A stretch of 64,000 bases of DNA from Sinomonas cyclohexanicum (GTDB lineage Bacteria > Actinomycetota > Actinomycetes > Actinomycetales > Micrococcaceae): the NCBI RefSeq assembly GCF_020886775.1, contig NZ_AP024525.1, positions 4,340,001-4,404,000 on the forward strand. Direction: 5' to 3'. Positions within the stretch are counted from its first letter, which is position 1. Each line of letters begins with the position of its first letter. Below, one piece after another: positions 16,994-24,566 of this stretch. A program made the position numbers and the translations under genes. The notes below the pieces were generated by a model. The model had not been told where the DNA came from. It saw nothing but the letters and a program-made list of their open reading frames with translations, and searched no databases.

Positions 16994-17908
16994 CTACTCG
17001 GTCGCGGAGATGTACTGCCGTTTGAGCCAGAGTCCGTAGGTGTCCTGGGCGTAGGGCACGCCGATGTTGTGGTCGTAGCCGGCGAAGTTGGTGAATGCGG
17101 CAGTCTTCGCGTCCAGATCGTCCCCGGACACGTTCTCGTCCCAGTCGCCGATGATGTAGGCGTAGTAGCCGGTCAGGGACTGTCCGGCGGCGTAGGCGTG
17201 GCTGGCCTCGCGGGCGAAGTTGGCGGTGGCCCAGTGGTCGCTGTGGTCCCCGGTGTCCGTGTAGGCCCCGGGCCAGGTCTGGGTCAGGATCTGCGTGGGC
17301 GCGAAGTCGACCATGAGCGCGGTCAGGAGAGAGATGAGGTCGTCCCGGCCGTAGTAGTCACTGCCGTCGACCAGGCCCACCGTGTCGATCCGACCGTCCC
17401 AGAGCTTGATGATGCTGTCGTAGCCGTACGTGGCGGTGCCGGTGCCGTCCGTGCGACCGTCTGGAATGTGAAGGAACGCGACCTCGATGCCCGTGCCGTC
17501 GAGCCCCTGGCGGGAGAAGGAGCGGCCCGGCACACCGTTCGGGAGGTCGGACCAGGAGTTGTCCGTCCCGGCGATCTGCGCATACGTCGACCGGATCCCT
17601 TCTTCCAGGGACTGCCAGTAGTCACTGCCCTCCCCGGCTTCCCCGGCGGTCGTGTACACCAGCAGAAGCGGCTGGTTCGCCTGGACCACGTGCAGGATGT
17701 CCGGACTGAGGAACAGCAGGTCATCATCCGTGTGGGCTACCACCACCATGACGGGCCCATCCGCCGCCCGAGCCGCCGGGGCCGCTGCGTGGAGGACCGC
17801 ACCGCCCACGGCCGCGGCCCCGACCAGTCTGACGAACGTGCGCCGCGTCACCCCTGGCCCACCGGCAGCGGATGCCCACCCCTGCGATTCCGTACGAGGA
17901 CAAGACAT
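16994..17908 (-). CDS. Tat-exported PIG-L family deacetylase
   Basis: 304 aa from an ATG at 17908 (MSCPRTESQ), with AGGGGGG as ribosome binding site; an ATG at 17926 lies upstream of that site. A twin-arginine signal (TRRTFVRLVGAAAVGG) is followed by the catalytic domain. The PIG-L metal motif appears as AHTDDDLLFLSPD (canonical AHPDDE), with a second metal site at DHSDHWATANFAREA. The family removes N-acetyl groups from GlcNAc-type sugars. The exported location points to cell-wall or external glycans rather than mycothiol synthesis. It is transcribed alone. Confidence 0.85.
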   Translation of the reverse strand: MSCPRTESQGWASAAGGPGVTRRTFVRLVGAAAVGGAVLHAAAPAARAADGPVMVVVAHTDDDLLFLSPDILHVVQANQPLLLVYTTAGEAGEGSDYWQSLEEGIRSTYAQIAGTDNSWSDLPNGVPGRSFSRQGLDGTGIEVAFLHIPDGRTDGTGTATYGYDSIIKLWDGRIDTVGLVDGSDYYGRDDLISLLTALMVDFAPTQILTQTWPGAYTDTGDHSDHWATANFAREASHAYAAGQSLTGYYAYIIGDWDENVSGDDLDAKTAAFTNFAGYDHNIGVPYAQDTYGLWLKRQYISATE

Positions 17909-18068
17909 GACGACCCCCCTCTCCATCGCCCGCTGGCCGCACGCGGCTCGCGCGTGGGCGTGCGCACGGCGCCGATGGTGCGGATGCTAACCCCGTCGGC
18001 TCGGGATCAGAAGCCACCACGCCCTGAATGGGCTTCCGAGGTCCGGTGTGTATCATGTCCTCGCAAGG
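17909..18068 (+). promoter_or_regulatory. Divergent promoter region before the M-box
   Basis: This segment between the PIG-L start codon and the M-box should hold promoters in both directions. TGTGTATCAT at 18047-18056 is AT-richer than its surroundings and lies just upstream of the first M-box pairing region, so it may include the -10 element of the magnesium operon. I could not identify a -35 element. Confidence 0.35.
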
Positions 18069-18239
18069 TGCCGTTCGTTAGCTGAGGCTCCTTCGCGGAA
18101 ACAAGCCAGCGACCCCAAACGTCGAGAGACGCCCCCGGTCAGGACAGGCTGCCCCGGACTAAGGGGCAACCCCGATTGGCTCCTTGAGGAACACGCCCCA
18201 AGGTCACGACGCGGAGTGCCAAAGGTCTTACGAGGAAGG
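18069..18239 (+). ncRNA. M-box (ykoK leader) Mg2+ riboswitch
   Basis: Conserved M-box blocks appear in order: GTTCGTTAGCTGAGGCTCCT (18073-18092), AAACGTCGAGAGACGCC (18117-18133), and the closing block AGTGCCAAAGGTCTTACGA (18215-18233). These correspond to the B. subtilis ykoK leader blocks around GUUAGGUGAGGCUCCU, GUCCAAAGACGCC and GUGCUAAAGCUCUACGA. M-boxes bind several Mg2+ ions and reduce expression of Mg2+ transporters when Mg2+ is plentiful. The element lies 260 bp upstream of an NRAMP-related transporter, with two hairpins and a small leader ORF in between. Confidence 0.92.
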
Positions 18240-18265
18240 GCCCCCCGGCAGATCTGGCCGGGGCC
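18239..18265 (+). terminator. GC-rich hairpin just after the M-box
   Basis: GGCCCC-CCGGC pairs with GCCGGGGCC across an AGATCTG loop, directly after the M-box closing helix. There is no T-run. It is the natural candidate for the expression-platform hairpin (intrinsic or Rho-linked termination). Confidence 0.5.
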
Positions 18266-18307
18266 TCCGGAAGGCGCGTGAGAACCGTTTCGAGGAGGTG
18301 GCTGACC

Positions 18308-18349
18308 GTGTCCAGCGGCGATAGTAGTCCCTCCCCGCATACCTCCTGA
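18308..18349 (+). CDS. 13-codon leader ORF between M-box and transporter
   Basis: GTG at 18308 is preceded by a strong Shine-Dalgarno sequence (GAGGAGGTG) at seven bases. It encodes MSSGDSSPSPHTS and stops at 18347-18349. The peptide contains two Pro, five Ser and one Asp. The stop codon lies at the base of a hairpin (18348-18375), so ribosome position on this ORF could decide whether that hairpin forms. Short Pro-containing leader peptides combined with Mg2+-sensing leaders are known from Salmonella mgtA (mgtL). That this ORF is translated is inference from its ribosome binding site and position. Confidence 0.5.
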   Translation: MSSGDSSPSPHTS

Positions 18350-18375
18350 GCCCAGGGCACCCGGCCCTCCGGCTC
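18348..18375 (+). terminator. Hairpin overlapping the leader-ORF stop codon
   Basis: GAGCC-C-AGGGC pairs with GCCCT-CC-GGCTC around an ACCCG loop. It starts on the second base of the leader stop codon and is followed by ATCCTTCCCT. It is a candidate attenuator controlled by translation of the 13-codon ORF. Confidence 0.5.
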
Positions 18376-18498
18376 ATCCTTCCCTGACGTCGCACGCCCC
18401 GCGCGCCCACTCCTGCCGTGTTCATTCCCTGACAGGTCTGGGCCCTTGGCGTGCCCGCTTCACGAGCCCCGGCCACCGCCGGGAGGAAGCAGGTTCCC

Positions 18499-20268
18499 GT
18501 GATCAAGACCCCCCTGCCCCCTGTCGACAAGCACCTTGCTGTGCCCGCCGCGGAAGCCGGCCACGCGCCGTCGTCCGCCGTGCTTGATTCCGCCCACATC
18601 GGTGACATCCAGGGCGCGTTCGGCACGGTCCGCCTCAACGAGGCGGGCTCCACGACGCGGTCCAGCTGGAAGACGCGCATCAAGACCCTCCTGGCCATCA
18701 TCGGCCCGGGCCTGATCGTCATGGTCGGCGACAACGACGCCGGCGCGTTCGGCACGTACACGCAGGCCGGACAGAACTACGGCACGGGCCTGCTCTGGAC
18801 GCTCCTGCTCCTCGTGCCTGTCCTCTTCCTCTACGTCAACCAGGAGATGGTGCTGCGCCTCGGTGTGGTGACCGGCGTGGGGCACGCGCGGCTCATCCTC
18901 GAGCGCTTCGGCAAGTTCTGGGGCGCCTTCAGCGCGATCGACCTGTTCATCCTCAACGCCCTGACGATCGTCACGGAGTTCATCGGCATCAGCATCGGCC
19001 TGGACTACCTCGGCGTGCCCAAGATCCCGGGCGTGATCGTGGCGGCGCTCGTGGTGGTCGGCGCGGCCAGCACAGGGTCCTTCAAGACGTTCGAGCGCGT
19101 GTGCCTGACCCTCGTGGCCGGCTCGCTCCTGCTCGTGCCGGTGTTCTTCATGAGCAGCCCCGACTACGGCCAGATGGCGCACGACTTCGTGGTCCCCGGC
19201 TTCCCCGCCGGATCCGACGTCGCGGACGTGACGCTGCTCATCATCGCGATCGTCGGCACGACGATCGCTCCGTGGCAGCTGTTCTTCCAGCAGTCCTACG
19301 TGATCGACAAGCGCATCACGCCCCGCTACATGAAGTACGAGCGGGTCGACCTGTGGATCGGGATCGCGATCGTGATCCTCGGGGCCGCTGCGATCATCTC
19401 CTTCACGGCGTTCACGTTCGCGGGCCGGCCCGAGTTCGGGCAGTTCACCGACGCGGGCGGCGTCGCGGAGGGCCTCGGGAAGTACGTGGGACACCTCGCG
19501 GGCATCCTGTTCGCGCTCGCTCTGATCGACGCGTCGATCATCGGTGCCGCCGCGGTGGGCCTCTCGACGTCCTACGCGTTCGGCGACGTCCTGGGGCTCA
19601 AGCACTCGCTCCACCGCAAGGTCCGCGACGCGAAGGGCTTCTACGCGGCCTTCGCGGCGGTGATCCTCGTCGCGGCCGTCATCGTGATCATCCCGGGGAG
19701 CCCGCTCGGCCTCCTCACCGTGGGCGTCCAGGTCCTCGCGGGCGTGCTCCTGCCCTCCGCCACCGTATTCCTCCTCCTGCTGTGCAACGACAAGCAGGTC
19801 ATGGGACCGTGGGTCAACGGGCGAGCGATGAACCTCTTCACGTCCGCGGTCATCGCGGTCCTCGTGATCCTCTCGGTCGTGCTCACCGCGGCCGTGCTGT
19901 TCCCGGACATCGACGCTGCCACCATCCTGGCGATCCTCGGCGTGGGCGCGGGCCTCACGGTCCTCACCGGCGTGGGGCTCGCCGTGGCCCACCTCGTGCG
20001 CCGGGCCGCGCCCTCCGGTGCCGGTACCGCGGCGACGCACGACGGCGAGGCCGCACCCGCTGTCGTGCGCTCGGCTGCCGAGAGCGAGGGCGGGCGCGCC
20101 GCCACGCGCGCGCAGCGGCTCACGTGGCGCATGCCGCCGCTCGCGCTGCTCGAGCGGCCGCAGCTCTCGGCGACCCGCCGAATCGGCCTGAGCGTCCTGC
20201 GCCTCTACCTCCTCGTGGCGATGATCCTGGTCGTCGTGAGGGTCGTGCAGCTCGCCCTCGGCGGCTGA
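18499..20268 (+). CDS. NRAMP-related divalent metal (probably Mg2+) transporter
   Basis: 589 aa from a GTG at 18499 behind GGGAGGA; a GTG at 18451 is a possible earlier start. About eleven to twelve transmembrane helices with the NRAMP/SLC11 pattern (NQEMVLRLGVVTGVGHARLI, VTEFIGISIGLDYLG). The transition-metal site is altered: helix 1 has GDNDAG (residues 77-82) where Mn/Fe transporters have DPGN, and helix 6 has TTIAPW (254-259) instead of a Met-Pro-His type motif. Loss of the Met ligand is the hallmark of NRAMP-related Mg2+ transporters (NRMT). Together with the M-box upstream this argues for Mg2+ uptake rather than MntH function. The CBS protein downstream is probably its regulator. Confidence 0.85.
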   Translation: MIKTPLPPVDKHLAVPAAEAGHAPSSAVLDSAHIGDIQGAFGTVRLNEAGSTTRSSWKTRIKTLLAIIGPGLIVMVGDNDAGAFGTYTQAGQNYGTGLLWTLLLLVPVLFLYVNQEMVLRLGVVTGVGHARLILERFGKFWGAFSAIDLFILNALTIVTEFIGISIGLDYLGVPKIPGVIVAALVVVGAASTGSFKTFERVCLTLVAGSLLLVPVFFMSSPDYGQMAHDFVVPGFPAGSDVADVTLLIIAIVGTTIAPWQLFFQQSYVIDKRITPRYMKYERVDLWIGIAIVILGAAAIISFTAFTFAGRPEFGQFTDAGGVAEGLGKYVGHLAGILFALALIDASIIGAAAVGLSTSYAFGDVLGLKHSLHRKVRDAKGFYAAFAAVILVAAVIVIIPGSPLGLLTVGVQVLAGVLLPSATVFLLLLCNDKQVMGPWVNGRAMNLFTSAVIAVLVILSVVLTAAVLFPDIDAATILAILGVGAGLTVLTGVGLAVAHLVRRAAPSGAGTAATHDGEAAPAVVRSAAESEGGRAATRAQRLTWRMPPLALLERPQLSATRRIGLSVLRLYLLVAMILVVVRVVQLALGG

Positions 20269-20363
20269 CCCCTACCCCCGCCCCCCGCGTCCCCCGATTC
20301 CAGACCGATCCGACCTGACGTACAGTCAGCTCGAGCGTCCGACGTGCTCCCGAAAGGCCACCG

Positions 20364-21623
20364 ATGACCGTCGCACCCCAGAACCTCTCACTGTCTGCCG
20401 TGCTCCGCCACCCCGTCACCGACTCCGATGGCCACAGGATGGGCGCCCTCGCGGACGTGATCGTGCGCCTCCGCGACAGCGACTACCCACTCGTGACCGG
20501 GCTCGTCATGGCCGTGGGCGCGACGCGGACCTTCGTCTCGAGCGCAGACCTCGCGTCGCTCACGCCCGAGCGGGTCGAGGTCTCCCGCAGCACGGTCGAC
20601 GTGCGGGAGTTCGCGCGCCGCGAGGGCGAGGTACTCCTGTCCGAGGACGTCCTCGGACACCGGCTCATCGACCTCTCCCGGATCGCGTTCGTCAAGGCCT
20701 ACGACGTCCAGCTCAGCGAGGTCCTCGACGGCTGGGCCGCGACGGGCCTCGACGTGCACCGGCGGCGCTGGCTCGGCCTGGGCCCCCGGCATGCCGCCCA
20801 CCCTGCACGGGACTGGCTTGAGTTCGAGCCCCTCATCGGCCACCGGGGCTCCGCGCGAGTCCGCCAGGCGAGCGGTCGGATCCACGGCCTCAAGCCTGCG
20901 CAGATCGCGGACATCATCGAGGACGCCAACGGGCACGAGCAGGCCGAGCTGCTCGACCAGGTCCACCGGGACCCCGAGCTCGAGGCCGACGTCTTCGAGG
21001 AGCTTGACCAGGACCGGCAGTCGGAGCTGTTCAGGGAACGCACGGACGGCGAGGTCGCAGAGCTGCTCGGGCGCATGCAGACTGATGACGCCGCCGACGC
21101 CCTCATGGACCTCCCACAGGAACGACGGCTGACCGTGCTCAACGCCATGCCGGAGCCGCAGCGGACCGCCGTCCACCGCCTCCTCGGCTATCACGACCTC
21201 ACGGCCGGCGGCCTCATGGGCACCGACCTCGTCGCCCTGCCAGCCACGGCGACCGCCGCCGACGCCCTCGCGGCGGTCCGCGTGGCGTCGTACGTCCAGC
21301 CGCAGGCGCTCGTGGCGGTCTTCACGCTGCGCGAGGACGAGACGCTCGACGGCGTCGTCAGCCTCGTCGCCGCGGTCCAGGCCGACCCCGCGCGGCCCCT
21401 GTCCGAGATCGCGGACCAGGACGTGGTGGTCGCGGCCCCCACGGACGACGTCGTGGACGTCACCCGGCGCATGGCGGACTTCAACCTCCTCGCGCTGCCG
21501 GTGGTCGACGACGGGCGGCGCCTGATCGGCGTCATCACGGTCGATGACGCCCTCGAGGCGGCCATCCCGGAAGACTGGTCGCGCCGCGAGTCGGGCCATC
21601 GGGAGACGGGCTCCGAGTCATAG
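20364..21623 (+). CDS. Soluble MgtE N-domain/CBS protein (Mg2+ sensor without channel)
   Basis: 419 aa, with no transmembrane helices. Residues ~1-90 and ~95-160 look like PRC-barrel-type modules (GALADVIVRLRDSDYPLVTG, GHRLIDLSRIAFVKAYDVQL). Residues ~170-285 match the MgtE N superhelical domain (LKPAQIADIIEDANGHEQAE, RMQTDDAADALMDLPQERRL). Residues ~290-405 form a CBS pair (DDVVDVTRRMADFNLLALPV, GRRLIGVITVDDALEA). In MgtE these domains sense cytosolic Mg2+ and gate the attached channel. Here the channel is missing and the preceding gene, 95 bp away, is an NRAMP-related transporter, so it may gate that protein in trans. Confidence 0.85.
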   Translation: MTVAPQNLSLSAVLRHPVTDSDGHRMGALADVIVRLRDSDYPLVTGLVMAVGATRTFVSSADLASLTPERVEVSRSTVDVREFARREGEVLLSEDVLGHRLIDLSRIAFVKAYDVQLSEVLDGWAATGLDVHRRRWLGLGPRHAAHPARDWLEFEPLIGHRGSARVRQASGRIHGLKPAQIADIIEDANGHEQAELLDQVHRDPELEADVFEELDQDRQSELFRERTDGEVAELLGRMQTDDAADALMDLPQERRLTVLNAMPEPQRTAVHRLLGYHDLTAGGLMGTDLVALPATATAADALAAVRVASYVQPQALVAVFTLREDETLDGVVSLVAAVQADPARPLSEIADQDVVVAAPTDDVVDVTRRMADFNLLALPVVDDGRRLIGVITVDDALEAAIPEDWSRRESGHRETGSES

Positions 21624-21779
21624 CTGGGAATTTGCTGACAATCTGTCTGTAAATCTTGTCGTTCCCGCGGGGGGCTGCAACGCTCTGTCCAGCCGGCTTA
21701 ACGGTATCTGTTATGCATCGTGAATTTTCCGTCATCCGGCGCATCATGTCAGAGCGTTTCTCCCACCCCTGGAGGGCAC
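21624..21779 (+). promoter_or_regulatory. AT-richer promoter region of the sedolisin gene
   Basis: 156 bp of clearly lower GC than its surroundings (for example AATTTGCTGACAATCTGTCT and GTTATGCATCGTGAATTTTC). A weak dyad GACAA...TTGTC spans about 21637-21660. The region should contain the promoter of the secreted protease; exact boxes were not assigned. Confidence 0.4.
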
Positions 21780-22979
21780 TTGAGGAAGATCCTCACCGCA
21801 GCGGCCGCCGGCCTGCTGCTCGCCGGCGTCGCCACCACCGCCCCAGCGTTGGCCGCGCCCGGACCGAATCCGCAGTCGGACCACTCGATCCAGGTCTGCG
21901 CCGCGCCCCGCGCCGGCGAGGCCGCCTGCCACGCGCGGCAGGCCGTGGACCCCAACGGCAAGCCGATCGCCAACGCCGCCACGCCGCCGTCGACCGGCCT
22001 CACCCCGGCCCAGCTCCGCGACGCCTACAAGCTCACGGGGGCGTCCTCGGGCGGACGGACCGTCGCGATCGTCGACGCCTACGGCTACCCGAACCTCGAG
22101 CGCGACCTCGGCGTCTACCGGTCCCAGTTCGGCCTCCCGGCCTGCACCACGGCCAACGGCTGCCTGACCATCATGAACGAGACGGGCGGCTCGAAGCTCC
22201 CCCGCTTCAACCTCGGCTGGGCGCAGGAGCAGTCGCTCGACGTCGACGCCGTCTCCGCCGCCTGCCCGGACTGCAAGATCGTGGTGGTTCAGGCCAACTC
22301 GGCCTCCTTCGCGGACCTCGGCACCGCGGTGCAGACGGCGGCGAGGGTCCCCGGCGTCGTGGCGATCTCGAACTCCTACGGCGGCTCCGACGCGTCCGAC
22401 GCGACGTATGGGAAGTACTACAGCTTCCCGGGCATCGCCGTGACGGCGAGCGCCGGCGACAACGGCTATCAGGGCGCGTCCTACCCCGCGTCGTCGAGCT
22501 ACGTGGTCGCCGTGGGCGGGACCTCGCTCGCAAAGGCCGGCAACACGCGCGGCTGGAGCGAGTCAGTGTGGAGCGGGACCGGCTCGGGCTGTTCGAGCCT
22601 CAACGCGGCACTGGCCGCGGCGGCCTCCTCGAACACCGGCTGCGCGGGCCGCGCCATGAATGACGTCGCCGCCGCCTCCGACCCAAGCAACGGCGGCCTC
22701 GCCGTGTACTACCCGACCTCGAGCAGCGCCTCGACGTGGGGACAGTTCGGCGGCACGAGCGAGGCCTCGCCGATCATCGCGTCCGTCTACGCCATGAGCG
22801 GCAACACCGGCTCGGCGTCCACGTACGCGAACTCGATCCCCTACGCCCACACGGGCAGCCTCTTCGACGTGACCTCGGGGAACAACGGGACGTGCCCCAC
22901 GGCCCAGTGGTGCACGGCCGGGGCCGGCTGGGACGGCCCGACCGGGATCGGCACGCCGAACGGGGTGAACGGCTTCTAG
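21780..22979 (+). CDS. Secreted sedolisin-type serine-carboxyl peptidase (S53-like)
   Basis: 399 aa from a TTG at 21780 (MRKILTAAAAGLLLAGVATT), chosen because it gives a standard signal peptide behind GGAGGG; a GTG at 21720 would add a non-signal-like extension. The sedolisin catalytic set is visible: Glu150 and Asp154 (QEQSLDVDAVSA), oxyanion Asp227 (TASAGDNGY) and Ser327 (GGTSEASP). The C-terminal calcium-site region reads FDVTSGNNGTCPTAQWCTAG. Classical sedolisins carry a ~200-residue propeptide; here only ~55 residues separate the signal peptide from the catalytic domain. It should be an extracellular protease active at low pH. Confidence 0.85.
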   Translation: MRKILTAAAAGLLLAGVATTAPALAAPGPNPQSDHSIQVCAAPRAGEAACHARQAVDPNGKPIANAATPPSTGLTPAQLRDAYKLTGASSGGRTVAIVDAYGYPNLERDLGVYRSQFGLPACTTANGCLTIMNETGGSKLPRFNLGWAQEQSLDVDAVSAACPDCKIVVVQANSASFADLGTAVQTAARVPGVVAISNSYGGSDASDATYGKYYSFPGIAVTASAGDNGYQGASYPASSSYVVAVGGTSLAKAGNTRGWSESVWSGTGSGCSSLNAALAAAASSNTGCAGRAMNDVAAASDPSNGGLAVYYPTSSSASTWGQFGGTSEASPIIASVYAMSGNTGSASTYANSIPYAHTGSLFDVTSGNNGTCPTAQWCTAGAGWDGPTGIGTPNGVNGF

Positions 22980-23057
22980 GGGTCACCTTCTGGGGGTCAG
23001 CACCCACGGGAGCTGACCCCCGGAACCTGACCCTCAGGAGGTGGCCTTCAGACGTAC
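22979..23057. repeat. 14-bp repeat array B between convergent genes
   Basis: Two inverted units (GGGGTCACCTTCTG at 22979-22992 and GGGGTCAGCACCCA at 22993-23006) are followed by three direct units (CGGGAGCTGACCCC, CGGAACCTGACCCT, CAGGAGGTGGCCTT at 23007-23048) and a partial unit that runs into the stop codon of the flavin monooxygenase gene (23058-23060). The centre forms a 9-bp stem GGGGTCAGC/GCTGACCCC. It fills the whole gap between two convergent genes and may serve as a bidirectional terminator. Confidence 0.85.
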
Positions 23058-24479
23058 TCAGGCCGCCGGGGAGGGGACGGCGGGCGTCGGCACCGCCTCG
23101 CGCACGACGGCGGCGGCTCGCCTTCCCGGGTGGTCGTCGGCGAGGCGGGGGCCGGCGCCGAGGACGGTCTCCCGGAACGTCGCTGCGGCGCCCGAGGCGG
23201 TCTGAGTCTCGGCGAGGAGCCCGCGGCGCCGCAGCTCGGGGCTGACGAGCCTCGCGAACTCGAGCAGGTCCGCGGGCCGCACGGCCGAGGTCAGGTTGAA
23301 ACCGTCCACGCCGCCCTCCTCGGCGAACTGCTCGAGCTGGTCCGCAACGGTCGTCGGGGACCCCACGATCACCGGGCCGCGCCCGCCGATCGAGACGAAC
23401 TTCGCTACCTCGCGCAGCGTCCACGTGCGGTCCGGATCGAGGGTCGTGAACTGGGCGAGGGCGGACTGGTTGGCCTCGCTCCTGATGTACTCGAGCGGGG
23501 CGTCCTGGTCGAGCCCGGACAGGTCCACGCCCGTCCACCCGGCGAACAGGGCCAGCGCGGCGTCGGTGTCCACGTACCGCTCGTAGTCGGCGAGCTTCGC
23601 TGCCGCGGTCTCGTCGGTCTCCGCCACGATCACGGTCGCGAGGTTGAACACGGCCACGGAGTCCGCCGCGCGTCCCGCCGCGGCGAGCTCGGCTCGCAGC
23701 CCATCCGTGTACTTGCGGGCCTGCGCGGGCGTGGAGCTCGCGAAGAACACGGCCTCGGCGTGCTTCCCGGCGAACGCCCGCCCTCGGGCCGAGGCGCCGG
23801 CCTGGAACAGCAGCGGGGTCCGCTGCGGGGAGGGCCCCACCAAGGTGGGGCCGGGCACCCGGTAGGCCGCGCCGTCGTGCGCGATCCCGCGAACCTGCGC
23901 GGGATCCAGGAAGGTGTTCGAGGCAGCGTCGGCGACCACGGCGCCGTCGTCCACCGATCCCTCCCACAGCTTGTAGACCACGTCCATGAACTCCTCGGCG
24001 CGGTCGTAGCGCTCGTCGTGCGGGATCTGCGTGTCGAGGCCAAGGTTCCGGGCCGCCGACTCCTGGTAGGACGTGACGATGTTCCATGCCACCCGGCCGC
24101 CGGTGAGGTGGTCGAGGGTGCCGAACCTGCGCGCGAGCAGGTAAGGGTGGTCGTAGGTGACGGACGCCGTGACGCCGAAGCCGAGCCGCTCCGTGGCCGC
24201 GGCGAGCGCCGAGACGATCAGGAGCGGGTCCAGGGCCGGGTACTGGACTCCGCCGCGGACGGCCTCGTCGGCGCTGTCGCCGTAGACGTCGTACTGGCCG
24301 AGCACGTCGGCGAAGAAGATCCCGTGGAATCCGCCGTCCTCGAGTGCCCGCGCGAGCTCGGTCCAGTAGCCGAGCTGGGCGAACCGGCCTGCCTGCGAGT
24401 CGGGGTGCCGCCACAGGCCCGGCGACTGGTGGACCGGAACGAGCATCTCGAACGCGTTGAGGAGCAGGGGCTTGGTCAT
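23058..24479 (-). CDS. LLM-class flavin-dependent monooxygenase (NtaA/SnaA/DszA type)
   Basis: 473 aa, typical for the NtaA/SnaA/DszA group of FMNH2-dependent two-component monooxygenases. Family signatures are QLGYWTELARALEDGGFHGI, FADVLGQYDVYG, ARRFGTLDHLTGGRVAWNIV, PLLFQAGASARGRAFAGKHA and GSPTTVADQLEQFAEEGGVD. Such enzymes oxidise sulfonates, sulfones or aminopolycarboxylates using FMNH2 from a separate reductase. It is the second gene behind an MHS-type transporter on the same strand, and the pair sits under a SAM-IV-like riboswitch. This points to scavenging an organosulfur compound; the exact substrate is unknown. Confidence 0.87.
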   Translation of the reverse strand: MTKPLLLNAFEMLVPVHQSPGLWRHPDSQAGRFAQLGYWTELARALEDGGFHGIFFADVLGQYDVYGDSADEAVRGGVQYPALDPLLIVSALAAATERLGFGVTASVTYDHPYLLARRFGTLDHLTGGRVAWNIVTSYQESAARNLGLDTQIPHDERYDRAEEFMDVVYKLWEGSVDDGAVVADAASNTFLDPAQVRGIAHDGAAYRVPGPTLVGPSPQRTPLLFQAGASARGRAFAGKHAEAVFFASSTPAQARKYTDGLRAELAAAGRAADSVAVFNLATVIVAETDETAAAKLADYERYVDTDAALALFAGWTGVDLSGLDQDAPLEYIRSEANQSALAQFTTLDPDRTWTLREVAKFVSIGGRGPVIVGSPTTVADQLEQFAEEGGVDGFNLTSAVRPADLLEFARLVSPELRRRGLLAETQTASGAAATFRETVLGAGPRLADDHPGRRAAAVVREAVPTPAVPSPAA

Positions 24480-24566
24480 TTCGGGGTCCTTTCGGAGGTG
24501 CGGCGGTGTGGGACGCGTGGCCGCGGGGCGGCGCGGGTGCGACGGCGCACGACGGCGCGCGGCGTC

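Noticed and set aside
18499-20268. Annotation as MntH (Mn2+ transporter)
   Set aside because: The DPGN and Met-containing metal motifs are replaced, and the leader is an M-box (Mg2+), not a Mn2+-responsive element.
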